From: Novosphingobium pokkalii
GTDB taxonomy: Bacteria > Pseudomonadota > Alphaproteobacteria > Sphingomonadales > Sphingomonadaceae
Length of the DNA stretch: 64,000 nucleotides
Reading direction: 5' to 3'
Assembly (NCBI RefSeq): GCF_014652855.1
Contig: NZ_BMZP01000003.1
Coordinates: 248,001-312,000 of the forward strand
Shown: piece by piece, positions 8,068 to 18,320 of the stretch
How positions within the stretch are numbered: position 1 is the stretch's first letter
Layout: every line of letters begins with the position of its first letter
The notes under the pieces: generated by a model
The model's input: only the letters and a program-made list of their open reading frames with translations
What the model was told of the DNA's origin: nothing
Databases searched by the model: none
Position numbers and translations under genes: made by a program

Positions 8068-9273
8068 CTATGCCGCCCAGACCAGCGGCAATTCGGTGCA
8101 GGCGCCGACGTTGCCCCCTTTCATGGTGACCGGCCGATCCGGTGCGAGTGCAAAGCGCGGCATTGCCGCCAGCCATTCGCGCAGGAACACGATTATTTCC
8201 ATCCGCGCGAGCCCAGCCCCGACGCAGCGATGCGCGCCCGCCCCCAGCGTGCTGTGACGCATCGGTGAAAGCCCGCGCGAAAAGTCCACCCGCTCGGGCT
8301 GGCCGAAACTGGCCGGGTCGAGATTGTGCAGCACGCTGGGCAGGTAGACCAGGTCTCCGGCGCGGATCACCACACCATCGATCGCCACGTCAGCCACCGC
8401 ATTGCGGCTGACGCCAACAGTGGGATAGCGGCGCATCAGTTCGTCGGCGGCGGCCGGTATCAGCTCCGGCTCGGCCCGCAGCCGTTCCTGGTCCTCCGGG
8501 TGCCGCGCCAGGTGCAGCGCGACCATGCCGATCATCGCCGCGACGGTGTCCAGCCCGCCGAACAGCAGGTTGCGGCACATCCGCCGGGCTTCGTCCACGG
8601 TCCAGGCCCGCCCGTCGATCGGCTCGGCCAGGATGCGGCTGAACAGGTCGTCCCCTGGCTGCTCCAGCCGCTGCGCGATGAACGGCCAGAGGTAATCGTC
8701 GGCCGCCTGCTTGAGCTGCTCGACCGTCATGGTGCCATCCGGCCGCGTCAGTTGCGCGCCCAGCCGGCGCAGGCGCGGGCGATCTTCCAGTGGCACCGCG
8801 ATCATCGTCAGGAACACGTTGAGCGGCAGGATCTCGGCAAAGTCCGCCACGAACTCGCAGGCGCCGCGCGGGCGCAGGGTGGCGGTCAGTTCGCGTGCGG
8901 CCGCAGTCACCTGCGGCTCCATCGCCATCACGTGGCGCGAGGCCAGGCCTTTCATCACCGCACCGCGACAAGCCTTGTGCTCGGCGCCATCCTGCTGGAG
9001 CGGGATGAACTGCATGACCTCGCCCAGCCCAGGCGTCACCGCCAGGCAGGCGTTCGACAGCCGCTCTGCATCGGTCCACAGCGCGCGCACGACCGCGCCC
9101 CGCGTGGCGATCCAGTGGCCGCCGTTTGCCGTGGTCCAGACAAGGCCGTGGTTCGGCCCCGTTTCGCTTTCAGCCAGGCGCTGCCACGCGGCGAAATAGT
9201 CGCGCTCCACCCCGGGTGGGCTGAAAATGTCGAAATCGACCACCCGCCCTGCCGGCACATGCGCTGGGACCAT
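8068..9273 (-). CDS. Cytochrome P450, CYP101 (P450cam)-like
   Basis: 401 aa soluble bacterial P450. The I-helix is LLFGGLDTVAAM with the acid-Thr pair used in O2 activation, the K-helix ExxR is ELMRR, and the heme loop is LGAGAHRCVGAG with ligand Cys about 350. Many segments match P450cam: LVWTTANGGHWIATRG, TRPDGTMT, and a C-terminus ending ELPLVW. CYP101 enzymes hydroxylate camphor, ionones or similar terpenoids with a [2Fe-2S] ferredoxin and a reductase. Neither partner is encoded nearby, so they must come from elsewhere. The start at 9273 has GGGAG upstream. It follows queA by 64 bases on the same strand, an odd pairing; the natural substrate is unknown. Confidence 0.92.
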   Translation of the reverse strand: MVPAHVPAGRVVDFDIFSPPGVERDYFAAWQRLAESETGPNHGLVWTTANGGHWIATRGAVVRALWTDAERLSNACLAVTPGLGEVMQFIPLQQDGAEHKACRGAVMKGLASRHVMAMEPQVTAAARELTATLRPRGACEFVADFAEILPLNVFLTMIAVPLEDRPRLRRLGAQLTRPDGTMTVEQLKQAADDYLWPFIAQRLEQPGDDLFSRILAEPIDGRAWTVDEARRMCRNLLFGGLDTVAAMIGMVALHLARHPEDQERLRAEPELIPAAADELMRRYPTVGVSRNAVADVAIDGVVIRAGDLVYLPSVLHNLDPASFGQPERVDFSRGLSPMRHSTLGAGAHRCVGAGLARMEIIVFLREWLAAMPRFALAPDRPVTMKGGNVGACTELPLVWAA

Positions 9274-9337
9274 CGCTCGCTCTCCCTGGCTATCTATGGG
9301 AAAGGTTAGCGCAGGCCTGGCGCGCAAAAACTGTGCT

Positions 9338-10366
9338 TTATGGCAGGAGAAGGCTGGAATCGCCGTAGCTGTAGAAGCGATAGCCGCCGGCAATGGCATG
9401 GGCGTAGGCCGCCTGCATCGTGTCCAGCCCCATCAGCGCCGAAACCAGCATGAACAGGGTCGACTTGGGCAGGTGGAAATTGGTCATCAGCCCGTCGATC
9501 GCCTTGAAGGTGTAGCCGGGCGTGATGAAGATCGCCGTATCGCCCTCGAACGGGTGGATCACGCGGGCCTCGTCCGCCGCGCTTTCCAGCAGGCGCAGCG
9601 AGGTGGTGCCGACAGCGATGATCCGGCCGCCGGCGGCGCGGACGGCGTTGAGGCGGGCGGCGGTTTCGGGCTCGATCCGCCCCCATTCGGCATGCATCTG
9701 GTGGTCGGCCGTGTCATCCGCCTTGACCGGCAGGAACGTGCCCGCGCCCACGTGCAGGGTGAGCGTTTCATGCGCGATGCCCGCCTGCGCCAGCGCGGCC
9801 ATCAGTTCCGGCGTGAAGTGCAGCGCCGCTGTCGGCGCGGCGACGGCGCCGTCCTTTTGCGCGAACATGGTCTGGTAATCGCTGCGGTCCTGCGCGTCGG
9901 TCTCGCGCTTGCCGGCGATGTAGGGCGGCAGCGGCATGCGGCCGGCACGTTCGAGCAGGACTTCCACCGGTTCCTCGCCGGGGAAGAACAGCGTCCAACT
10001 ACCATCCTCGTGGCGCGCTTCGGCCGTGGCGGAGACCTCCGCGCCGAAATCGATCGTGTCGCCATCCTTCAGGCGCTTGCCGTTGCGGATGAAGGCCTGC
10101 CAGCGGCGCAAGTCCAGCCGCTTGTGCAGGGTGGCGCCGATCCGTGCTTCGCCCCGGCGGCCTTCCAGTTGCGCCGGGATCACGCGGGTGTCGTTGAACA
10201 CCAGCACGTCCCCTGCCCGCAGCAGCGTGGGCAGATCACGCACGATGTGGTCGGTCAGCGGCGCGCCACCGGCCACGTGGAGCAGCTTGGCCGCATCGCG
10301 CGGGCGCGCCGGGCGCAGGGCGATGTTTTCGGGCGGCAGGTCGAAATCGAAAAGGTCAACACGCAT
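9338..10366 (-). CDS. queA: S-adenosylmethionine:tRNA ribosyltransferase-isomerase
   Basis: 342 aa. QueA transfers and isomerises the ribosyl group of S-adenosylmethionine onto preQ1-tRNA, giving epoxyqueuosine. Family signatures visible are [11 protein letters not shown] at the start, [34 protein letters not shown] and the late FPKS-like [16 protein letters not shown]. Length is normal. The ATG at 10366 gives the standard N-terminus; eight upstream codons are not conserved. The order on this strand is cyclophilin, queA, P450, and (beyond the convergent TauE gene) tgt. The clustering with tgt supports the assignment. Confidence 0.96.
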   Translation of the reverse strand: MRVDLFDFDLPPENIALRPARPRDAAKLLHVAGGAPLTDHIVRDLPTLLRAGDVLVFNDTRVIPAQLEGRRGEARIGATLHKRLDLRRWQAFIRNGKRLKDGDTIDFGAEVSATAEARHEDGSWTLFFPGEEPVEVLLERAGRMPLPPYIAGKRETDAQDRSDYQTMFAQKDGAVAAPTAALHFTPELMAALAQAGIAHETLTLHVGAGTFLPVKADDTADHQMHAEWGRIEPETAARLNAVRAAGGRIIAVGTTSLRLLESAADEARVIHPFEGDTAIFITPGYTFKAIDGLMTNFHLPKSTLFMLVSALMGLDTMQAAYAHAIAGGYRFYSYGDSSLLLP

Positions 10367-10451
10367 GGGGCTGCGCGCTAGCGGCCGCAAGGGCGCAGGG
10401 CAAGCGTTTGGCGCCTGTCCTTTGGGCGGCTGGGTTGGCGCGGCGGAGGGG

Positions 10452-10522
10452 CTTCGACAAGCTCAGCCCGAACGGAATTGGGAATGGATATCCCGCATCC
10501 GTTCGGCACGAGCCTGTCGAAG
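10452..10522. repeat. Imperfect inverted repeat (REP-like)
   Basis: The left arm CTTCGACAAGCTCAGCCCG plus AACGGA (10452-10476) and the inverted right arm (10498-10522) match at 21 of 25 positions around a 21-base spacer. This 'TTCGACAAGCTCA...GAACGG' element is a common intergenic repeat in sphingomonads and some other proteobacteria. It lies between the divergently transcribed side of queA and the 3' end of the cyclophilin gene. Confidence 0.8.
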
Positions 10523-10538
10523 GCCGCCTCTACCAAGC

Positions 10539-11270
10539 TCAGTTGGAGCGCGACTTGCTCAGCATGTCGGCGGTGATCGGGCCGGCCGGCGCTGCGGCCG
10601 GCGGGGCCGGGCGCGGCTTGTTGTCGGCCAGGATCGAGGCCTGGACAATCTTGGTCGGGTTGCTGGGCGGTTCGCCGCGCACGATCGTGTCCACCGCGTC
10701 CATCCCGCTGATCACGCGGCCGAAGTTGGTATACTTGTGGTCCAGCGCAAAGCGCGGGTAGAACACGATGAAGAACTGGCTGTTGGCCGAGTTCGGATCG
10801 TTGGTGCGGGCCATCGACACGGTGCCGCGCATGTGCGGGGCATCGTTGAATTCGGACTTGAGATCGGGCAGCTTCGATCCGCCCTGCCCCGTGCCGGTCG
10901 GGTCACCGGTCTGGGCCATGAACCCGTCGATCACGCGGTGAAAGATGATCCCGTCGTAAAAGCCCTGGCGCGTCAGCGTCTTGATGCGCTCGACATGATG
11001 CGGCGCCCATTGCGGCATAAGGCGGATCAGGACGCGGCCACCGTTCGACAGATCGAGTACCAGCACGTTTTCCGGATCATGGGCCGGATCGGTATCGACG
11101 GCATAGGGAATCTCGTGCTCGGGCACCACCTTGTCCAGCTTGAACGGCTGGGCGGGCGCCTTTTCCTGCTGGCTTTGCGCCATGGCCGGGCCGGAGGCTG
11201 CCACGCAGACGACCGCCGTGGCCGCCAGCGCAGCGCTCATCAGGGCCTTGGAAAACGAACGGGCGATCAT
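10539..11270 (-). CDS. Periplasmic peptidyl-prolyl cis-trans isomerase, cyclophilin type
   Basis: 243 aa with a signal peptide (residues about 1-31, ending AMA/QSQ). The cyclophilin domain occupies about residues 65-215 with the active-site block FYDGIIFHRVIDGFMAQTGD, then GTGQGG, MARTNDPNSANSQFFI and the conserved late GRVISGMDAV. It should catalyse proline isomerisation of secreted proteins. A Pro/Ala-rich linker and short charged tail close the protein. The ATG at 11270 is used; a TTG one codon earlier is also possible, and AAGGA lies about 12 bases upstream. It could be co-transcribed with queA, 170 bases downstream, though a REP-like element lies in the gap. Confidence 0.92.
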   Translation of the reverse strand: MIARSFSKALMSAALAATAVVCVAASGPAMAQSQQEKAPAQPFKLDKVVPEHEIPYAVDTDPAHDPENVLVLDLSNGGRVLIRLMPQWAPHHVERIKTLTRQGFYDGIIFHRVIDGFMAQTGDPTGTGQGGSKLPDLKSEFNDAPHMRGTVSMARTNDPNSANSQFFIVFYPRFALDHKYTNFGRVISGMDAVDTIVRGEPPSNPTKIVQASILADNKPRPAPPAAAPAGPITADMLSKSRSN

Positions 11271-11380
11271 CAAGCCTGCGATCCTTGTTGGAATAAGTAA
11301 GACGCCGATTAGGCCCGGCGCGCTGACACTGCAATGAACGATTCGGCAATAAATGCCGCAACCGCCTTGGCATGAGGCAA

Positions 11381-11893
11381 TCAGTAGTCCCCCAGGCGGC
11401 CGACCTGCTCCACCCGGGCCACGACCTCGTCGCGGACGGTGGGGGTGACGAAGCCGGAAATGTCACCCCCGAACAGGGCGATTTCCTTGACCAGCTTCGA
11501 CGCGATCGGCTGAAGACTGACATCGGCCATCAGGAACACCGTCTCGATGCGGTCGTTCAACTGCTGGTTCATGCCTGCCATCTGGTATTCATACTCGAAA
11601 TCGGCGACGGCGCGCAGGCCGCGAATGATCACGCTGGCCCCCTGCGCCTCGGCAAACTTCATCAGCAGGGCATTGAACCCCACCACCGTGACGTTCTCGA
11701 TGCCCTGCTCGTCCATCTCGCGGCGGACCATGGCCATCCGCTCGTCAGGCGTGAACATCGGGTTCTTGGAAGGATTGGTGGTCACGCCGACGATCAACTG
11801 GTCGACCAGCTTGGCCCCGCGCCGGATGATGTCGAGATGCCCCAGCGTGATCGGATCGAACGTGCCGGGATAGATGCCCACGCGCACGGTCAT
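11381..11893 (-). CDS. coaD: Phosphopantetheine adenylyltransferase
   Basis: 170 aa. CoaD makes dephospho-CoA from ATP and 4'-phosphopantetheine, the penultimate CoA step. The nucleotidyltransferase motif YPGTFDPITLGH is at residues 8-19, FNALLMKFAEAQGASVIIRGLRAV follows around 75-95, and MMADV-like LMADVSLQPIASKLVKE near 125 matches the ISSS-type motif with SLQPIASK. Length is typical. Its ATG overlaps the ispA TGA by one base, indicating translational coupling. The other CoA gene in the window, coaX, is unlinked. Confidence 0.95.
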   Translation of the reverse strand: MTVRVGIYPGTFDPITLGHLDIIRRGAKLVDQLIVGVTTNPSKNPMFTPDERMAMVRREMDEQGIENVTVVGFNALLMKFAEAQGASVIIRGLRAVADFEYEYQMAGMNQQLNDRIETVFLMADVSLQPIASKLVKEIALFGGDISGFVTPTVRDEVVARVEQVGRLGDY

Positions 11894-12813
11894 CAGTGGT
11901 TCCTTTCGACGATGAAGCGCGCCAGCTCGCGCAGCAGGTCGGCCTCGCTGCCATGGCTGGCGAGATGGGCCACCGCCTGTTCCACCAGGATGCGCGCCTG
12001 TTCGCGCGCCCGCTCCACGCCAAGCAGAGACACGAAGGTCTCCTTGCCGGCCACGGCATCCTTGCGCAGCGCCTTACCGGCCGCTGCCTCGTCCCCTTCG
12101 GCATCGAGCAGATCGTCGGCGATCTGGAAGGCCAGGCCGATATCGCGGGCATAACCGCGCAAGTGCGTGCGGCCTTCGGGCGGCAGGCGCCCCAGGATCG
12201 CGCCCATTTCCACCGCCGTGGCGAGCAGCGCCCCGGTCTTGAGCTGTTGCAAGCGGGTGACCGTGGGCAGGTCGAACGTGGCGGTTTCGGCCACGATATC
12301 CATCATCTGGCCGCCGGCCATGCCATGGATGCCGCTGTTGACCGCGAGCGTGCGGATCAGTTCGACCCGCACGAACGGATCGCCGCTCATCGCCGGATCC
12401 GACAGGATCTCGAACGCGAAATCGTGCAGGGCATCGCCCGCCAGCACCGCCGTGGCATCGTCGAACGCCTTGTGCACCGTGGCCTTGCCATGGCGCAGGT
12501 CATCGTTGTCCATGCAGGGCAGATCGTCGTGGATCAGCGAATAGACGTGGATCGCCTCCAGCGCGGTGCCGGCGCGCACGGCAGCCTGGCGATCGACGCC
12601 ATACATCGCCGCCGTCGCTGTCACCAGCAGCGGCCGCAGCCGCTTGCCGCCGCCGATGGTGGCATAGCGCATGGCCTCCACCAGCCGGTCGCGCGGATCG
12701 CCGGGAACCGGCAACAGCGCATCGAAGCTGGCGTCGATTTCCGCCTGGATCGCGGCGAGCGCGGGCTTGAGCAGGCCGGACGGCCCCTCGGGCGCGGACT
12801 CTTGCGCAGACAT
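11893..12813 (-). CDS. ispA: Polyprenyl synthetase, farnesyl diphosphate synthase type
   Basis: 306 aa. The first aspartate-rich motif is LIHDDLPCMDNDDLRHG (DDxxxxD, residues about 100-116) and the second is FQIADDLLDAEGD near 240. The GGGKRLRPLL block lies near 60. Elements around the first motif and the length match bacterial short-chain IspA enzymes, which condense IPP with DMAPP/GPP to farnesyl diphosphate for quinones, undecaprenol and carotenoids. The start is the ATG at 12813; upstream frame is the xseB gene. The order xseB-ispA is the usual one next to dxs, but here coaD follows instead of dxs. Chain length is inferred. Confidence 0.92.
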   Translation of the reverse strand: MSAQESAPEGPSGLLKPALAAIQAEIDASFDALLPVPGDPRDRLVEAMRYATIGGGKRLRPLLVTATAAMYGVDRQAAVRAGTALEAIHVYSLIHDDLPCMDNDDLRHGKATVHKAFDDATAVLAGDALHDFAFEILSDPAMSGDPFVRVELIRTLAVNSGIHGMAGGQMMDIVAETATFDLPTVTRLQQLKTGALLATAVEMGAILGRLPPEGRTHLRGYARDIGLAFQIADDLLDAEGDEAAAGKALRKDAVAGKETFVSLLGVERAREQARILVEQAVAHLASHGSEADLLRELARFIVERNH

Positions 12814-12818
12814 GGCGC

Positions 12819-13064
12819 TCAGGCCCCGTCGAACGGCCGCGTTGCCGCTGGCCGCCCTTCGCGATCGGCCACGACAGCCTCGATTCGCGCTTGGGCGGCG
12901 TCTAGCCGGGCCTGGCAATGCGTGCGCAAGGCCTCTCCCCGGGCATAGAGGTCGATCGATTCGTCGAGCGGAGCCTCGCCGCTTTCCAGGCGGCGGACCA
13001 CGACTTCCAGTTCTTTCAGCGCATCCTCGAAGCTGAGCGCGGCGATATCGGGTGTGCTTGCCAT
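12819..13064 (-). CDS. xseB: Exodeoxyribonuclease VII small subunit
   Basis: 81 aa. XseB forms the coiled-coil small subunit of exonuclease VII, which degrades single-stranded DNA. The family core is visible as LSFEDALKELEVVVRRLESGEAPLDESIDLYARGEAL (read in pieces: FEDALKELEVVVRRLESG near residue 10, ESIDLYARGEAL near 35). ATG 13064 is preferred over an in-frame start four codons earlier because it is the common MAS- N-terminus. The stop is 5 bases before ispA. The xseA partner is not in the window. Confidence 0.93.
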   Translation of the reverse strand: MASTPDIAALSFEDALKELEVVVRRLESGEAPLDESIDLYARGEALRTHCQARLDAAQARIEAVVADREGRPAATRPFDGA

Positions 13065-13194
13065 CGGCGCCAGCAATGGCCGGGCGCGGCATGCCGGTCA
13101 AGCCCGCTCACATGATGAACACGGGTTCTGTGCACCGGCCTTTTGGGCGTTCTTCCTCTGGCAATAACGCGCGCACGCGGCTAAGGGCGCTGCC

Positions 13195-15336
<2,142 letters not shown>

Positions 15337-15362
15337 TTGTGCGCAGGTTGCGCTAGGCCTCG

Positions 15363-15453
15363 CACCACCCCCAAAACCCCCTCCTCTGAAGAGGAGGGGG
15401 CTTTTTTGTATCCACTCCCCATCCTCTTTAGAGGAGGGGGTCGGGGGGTGGTG
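15363..15453. repeat. Double-hairpin intergenic repeat, copy B (acts as purL terminator)
   Basis: Left arm 15363-15400, right arm 15417-15453, same architecture as 861-984: CACCACCCCC, then CCCCCTCCTCT/AGAGGAGGGGG, a short spacer, and the inverted arm ending GGGGGGTGGTG. Here the left hairpin runs straight into CTTTTTTG, a good intrinsic terminator for purL. The right hairpin has one changed base (CCCCATCCTCT). Confidence 0.88.
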
Positions 15454-15468
15454 GAAGTCTGGAACGGC

Positions 15469-15507
15469 ACCTCCCCCAACCCCTCCCGCAAGCAGGAGGG
15501 GGTTTTA
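15469..15507. repeat. Related hairpin at the coq4 3' end
   Basis: CACCTCCCCCAAC is followed by CCCCTCC and GGAGGGG around a GCAAGC-containing loop and then TTTTA. It resembles the left arm of the neighbouring repeat with another hairpin. The coq4 stop codon (15505-15507) is inside it, so the element reaches the last codon of that gene. Confidence 0.6.
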
Positions 15508-16302
15508 GCGCGCGTGCTTGAGCAGATCGCGCGGATCGATGCCTTCGGCGCGCCACACCGCGTGGGCGCGGGTGTAGACCATCCCCGGCACGATCCCCAG
15601 TCGCTGCCGCGCTTCGTCCAGCGGGAGTGGCAGCAGCGCGGTGATCGATTGCTCCATCAAGCGTGGACAGGCCTTGCCGCGCCGCCAGGCCTCGCGCACC
15701 GCCGCCAGCACCGGGGCGCGACTCTTGAGGCGCAGTTTCATCTGCAAGGCCGCCATCCAGGCGATGAACAGGTGGCCCGGCGCGGGCTGCTGCGGATAAG
15801 TGAACGCCAGCACGCAGGCCTCGCCCAGCGCGTCGCGGCCATAGCCTGTCAGCACGTGTAGCAAGTCGTGCACGTCACGCAGGCGGTTCATGTACCACTG
15901 GAAGCGGTCGTTGTAGCGCGGCCGATCGGCCAGGAAGCGTTCGGCTTCATCGACCAGGCCCTGCGCAGTCAACCCTTCGGCCTGCATGAAATCGCAATAG
16001 GCCTGCCCCAGCGAGCCTATCGGCATGGCCCGCAGCGCGGCGTGATCGTCGAGCACGGCAGGCAGCCAGGGTTCGGCCAGCGCCAGGGCGTGGCCCTGTG
16101 GGGTGGACAGGAACGCCGCACCGGCCTTGCCCCCACCGCGCCAGGGCAGCGCGGCGAAGATGCCGAAGACTTCCGCCGTGTTCTCGGTGTTGTCCATCAG
16201 GCGGCGAAAGTGGCCGAACGCGGCCAGCGGGCGCAGGCGCGGCTTTTCCCGGGCGGGATCGAACAGCGGCAAGGCCGCGAAATCGCCCCCCTCGCCCGCC
16301 AT
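15505..16302 (-). CDS. coq4: Ubiquinone biosynthesis protein COQ4 homologue
   Basis: 265 aa. The COQ4 metal-binding signature HDxxH-(11)-E is intact: HDLLHVLTGYGRDALGE near residues 130-146. The downstream LAFTYPQQPAPG and the WRRGKACPRLM region fit the family. COQ4 takes part in ubiquinone head-group processing and complex assembly in eukaryotes, and alphaproteobacterial homologues are linked to ubiquinone synthesis. The ATG at 16302 shares its A/T with the serB TGA (TGATG), so the two are coupled although their pathways differ. A TTG five codons earlier is less likely. Assignment to the family is firm; biochemical role is inferred. Confidence 0.87.
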   Translation of the reverse strand: MAGEGGDFAALPLFDPAREKPRLRPLAAFGHFRRLMDNTENTAEVFGIFAALPWRGGGKAGAAFLSTPQGHALALAEPWLPAVLDDHAALRAMPIGSLGQAYCDFMQAEGLTAQGLVDEAERFLADRPRYNDRFQWYMNRLRDVHDLLHVLTGYGRDALGEACVLAFTYPQQPAPGHLFIAWMAALQMKLRLKSRAPVLAAVREAWRRGKACPRLMEQSITALLPLPLDEARQRLGIVPGMVYTRAHAVWRAEGIDPRDLLKHAR

Positions 16303-17186
16303 CAGTCGATGACCCAATCCTCACGCGCGATGCCGAAGAGGTGGAGAATCGAGGTCAGGTCACCCCGATCGATCCAGCCATCCGCCGCCTGCCGCGCCTT
16401 GGGCTTGGCATAATAGGCAATGCCGTGGGTGGCCGCGGCGATCATCGGGATGTCGTTGGCGCCATCGCCGGTGGCCAGGCTGACTGTCGCCGGGCCGAGG
16501 CGGCCCATTTCTTCCTCCAGCACGGTCTTCTTCACGCTGCTGTCGACAATGCCGCCGACCAGCGCGCCGGTCAGCTTGCCATCGGCGATTTCCAGGCGGT
16601 TGCCGACCACCCGGTCAAACCCGAGCTGTGCGGCGACCGGATCGGCAAAGGAATGGAAGCCCCCGGTGACCAGCACGGTGTGGCAGCCGCGCGACTTGAG
16701 CGTGGAGACCAGCGTGCGCGCACCCGGCATCGGGCGGATGCGCTCGTCCAGGCACTGGGTGATCGCGGCTTCCGGCAAGTCCTTGAGCAAGCCAACTCGC
16801 TCGCGCAGGGCGGATTCGAAATCGAGTTCGCCCTGCATGGCGCGCTCGGTGATCGCCGCGATACGATCCTTGAGGCCGGCGAAATCGGCCAGCTCGTCGA
16901 TGCATTCGGCACTGATCATGGTCGAATCCATGTCGGACACGAACAGGCGGGGGGTTTCGATCACGCGGTCCGACAGCAGGAAATCGCAGGCCGGGAAGCA
17001 GGCATCGAGAATGCCACGCACCATGGCCGCATCGCCGCCGACCACTTCGATTTCCAGCACCGATTCGCAGAAATCGAGCATGCCGGCGCCGGCCACTTCC
17101 GCCCCGGCTTCCTCGATCTGTGCCGTGGCCCGTGCAAGATTGTCACCAAGCGTCTCCGGGTCTGCTATCAGACGGGCAATGAGCAC
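16302..17186 (-). CDS. serB: Phosphoserine phosphatase
   Basis: 294 aa. SerB dephosphorylates O-phosphoserine, the last step of serine synthesis. An N-terminal ACT-like part (residues 1-75) is followed by the HAD phosphatase domain: DMDSTMI (nucleophile Asp about 85), [22 protein letters not shown], and [10 protein letters not shown]. The GTG at 17186 gives the natural start ([10 protein letters not shown]) and has AAAGGGA 7 bases upstream. An ATG at 17228 on this strand lies inside a CCATGG that also supplies the miaA start on the other strand; it would add 14 non-conserved residues. Confidence 0.94.
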   Translation of the reverse strand: MLIARLIADPETLGDNLARATAQIEEAGAEVAGAGMLDFCESVLEIEVVGGDAAMVRGILDACFPACDFLLSDRVIETPRLFVSDMDSTMISAECIDELADFAGLKDRIAAITERAMQGELDFESALRERVGLLKDLPEAAITQCLDERIRPMPGARTLVSTLKSRGCHTVLVTGGFHSFADPVAAQLGFDRVVGNRLEIADGKLTGALVGGIVDSSVKKTVLEEEMGRLGPATVSLATGDGANDIPMIAAATHGIAYYAKPKARQAADGWIDRGDLTSILHLFGIAREDWVID

Positions 17187-17226
17187 TGAAACGTCCCTTT
17201 CCTGTTCCGACCAGACCTCCCACGCC

Positions 17227-18159
17227 ATGGGTAGCCGGCCTCGGCTCGCGCTCATTGCAGGGCCGACCGCCAGCGGCAAGAGCGATCTTGCCGTGCGGCT
17301 GGCCCTGACCGAGCAAGCCGCCGGCCGCGCCGCCGTGGTGATCAATGCCGACAGCGCGCAAGTCTATGCCGATCTCGCCGTGCTGAGCGCACGCCCTTCC
17401 GCAGAGGACATGCAGGGCGTGCCGCATCGCCTGTTCGGCGCCTGGGACGGGGCGCAGGCCTGTTCCGCCGCCGACTGGGCGCAGGCCGCGCGCGCCGAAA
17501 TCGACGCTGCCCATGCGGCCGGCGCTCTGCCGATCCTGGTCGGCGGCACCGGGCTCTATATCCGCACGCTGCTCGATGGGATTGCCCCAATCCCGGCGAT
17601 CGATCCCGCCGTGCGCACAGCCGTGCGCGCCCTGCCCGTGGAGCAGGCCCACGCCGCCCTCGCCCGCGAAGACCCGGATCGCGCCGCCGCGCTCCATCCT
17701 GCCGATACCACGCGGGTGGCGCGGGCGCTGGAAGTGGTGCGCTCCACCGGCCACCCGCTGGCCCATTGGCAGGCCCGGCGCGAAGGCGGCATCGGCCATG
17801 CCGTGACGCTGCGCCCGCTGGTGCTGCTGCCCGATCGCGCCTGGCTCTACGCCCGTTGCGACTTGCGCTTTGCCCGCATGTGGGAAGGCGGTGCCGTGGC
17901 GGAAGTGGCAGCACTGCTGGCCCGCCGGCTCGATCCCGATCTGCCGGTGATGCGGGCGATCGGCGTGCCCGAAACCGCCGCCTTCCTGCGCGGCGAGAGC
18001 GACGCCGAATCCGCCATTCTCGCCGGCCAGCAAGCCACGCGGCGCTATGCCAAGCGGCAGTTCACCTGGGCCAGGCACCAGTTTCCGGGCGAATGGCCGT
18101 GCGGCGCGCACGAAAATTACCTTGACAGAGATCGCTTAGCATCTTTATTTCAAATCTAG
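17227..18159 (+). CDS. miaA: tRNA dimethylallyltransferase
   Basis: 310 aa. MiaA adds a dimethylallyl group to N6 of A37 in tRNAs reading UNN codons. The P-loop is [14 protein letters not shown] at residues 9-22; the family segments [35 protein letters not shown] and the late [13 protein letters not shown] are all present. The ATG lies in CCATGG, 40 bases from the divergent serB start, so promoters overlap. A far longer upstream reading frame is antisense to serB and is not coding. Isoprenoid donor DMAPP links it loosely to ispA. Confidence 0.95.
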   Translation: MGSRPRLALIAGPTASGKSDLAVRLALTEQAAGRAAVVINADSAQVYADLAVLSARPSAEDMQGVPHRLFGAWDGAQACSAADWAQAARAEIDAAHAAGALPILVGGTGLYIRTLLDGIAPIPAIDPAVRTAVRALPVEQAHAALAREDPDRAAALHPADTTRVARALEVVRSTGHPLAHWQARREGGIGHAVTLRPLVLLPDRAWLYARCDLRFARMWEGGAVAEVAALLARRLDPDLPVMRAIGVPETAAFLRGESDAESAILAGQQATRRYAKRQFTWARHQFPGEWPCGAHENYLDRDRLASLFQI

Positions 18160-18163
18160 CGGG

Positions 18164-18185
18164 TTGACACGAATGTTTGTGTCAA
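18164..18185. promoter_or_regulatory. Perfect 7-bp inverted repeat upstream of ilvB (candidate operator)
   Basis: TTGACAC (18164-18170) and GTGTCAA (18179-18185) are perfect inverted copies around an 8-base spacer, right after the miaA stop and 184 bases before ilvB. The left arm contains TTGACA, which could be the -35 box of an ilvB promoter, so a protein bound here could block or recruit polymerase. A second TTGACA (18122-18127) with TTTATT 16 bases on (18144-18149) is an alternative promoter inside the miaA end. Confidence 0.5.
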
Positions 18186-18203
18186 TTACCAAGCCGTCAA
18201 TTG

Positions 18204-18320
18204 CCTGGCACTTGCCAGGTGCCCGAGTAGGGAGAGACGGCCCGGCGCAGGCAACTGCAGCCGGGCCGCAGTTTTTAAGGGTCTGGCCGGCGCAGGCAAC
18301 TGCATTCCCGGCCGCAGTTT
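18204..18320 (+). promoter_or_regulatory. Structured ilvB leader: one plain hairpin and two tandem covarying hairpins
   Basis: Hairpin 1: CCTGGC (18204-18209) pairs with GCCAGG (18214-18219). Then come two tandem copies of one motif. Copy 1 (18240-18276): GCCCGGC-GCAG-GCAA-CTGC-A-GCCGGGC, a stem of 7 plus 4 bp capped by a GCAA (GNRA) tetraloop, followed by CGCAGTTTTT. Copy 2 (18285-18320): GGCCGG, the same GCAG-GCAA-CTGC apex, CCGGCC, then GCAGTTTT. The outer stems differ but keep pairing in both copies. AACTGC in each loop side can instead pair with the GCAGTT just downstream, giving a rival hairpin before a T-run. This is an attenuator- or sensor-like design; no known RNA class is recognised. 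Confidence 0.7.

Noticed and set aside
18240..18320. H-type pseudoknot or SAM-II-like riboswitch in the ilvB leader
   Set aside because: The AACTGC/GCAGTT pairing could suggest a pseudoknot, but the link that must cross the 6-7 bp stem is only 0-1 nucleotides, too short. The two pairings are better seen as alternatives.
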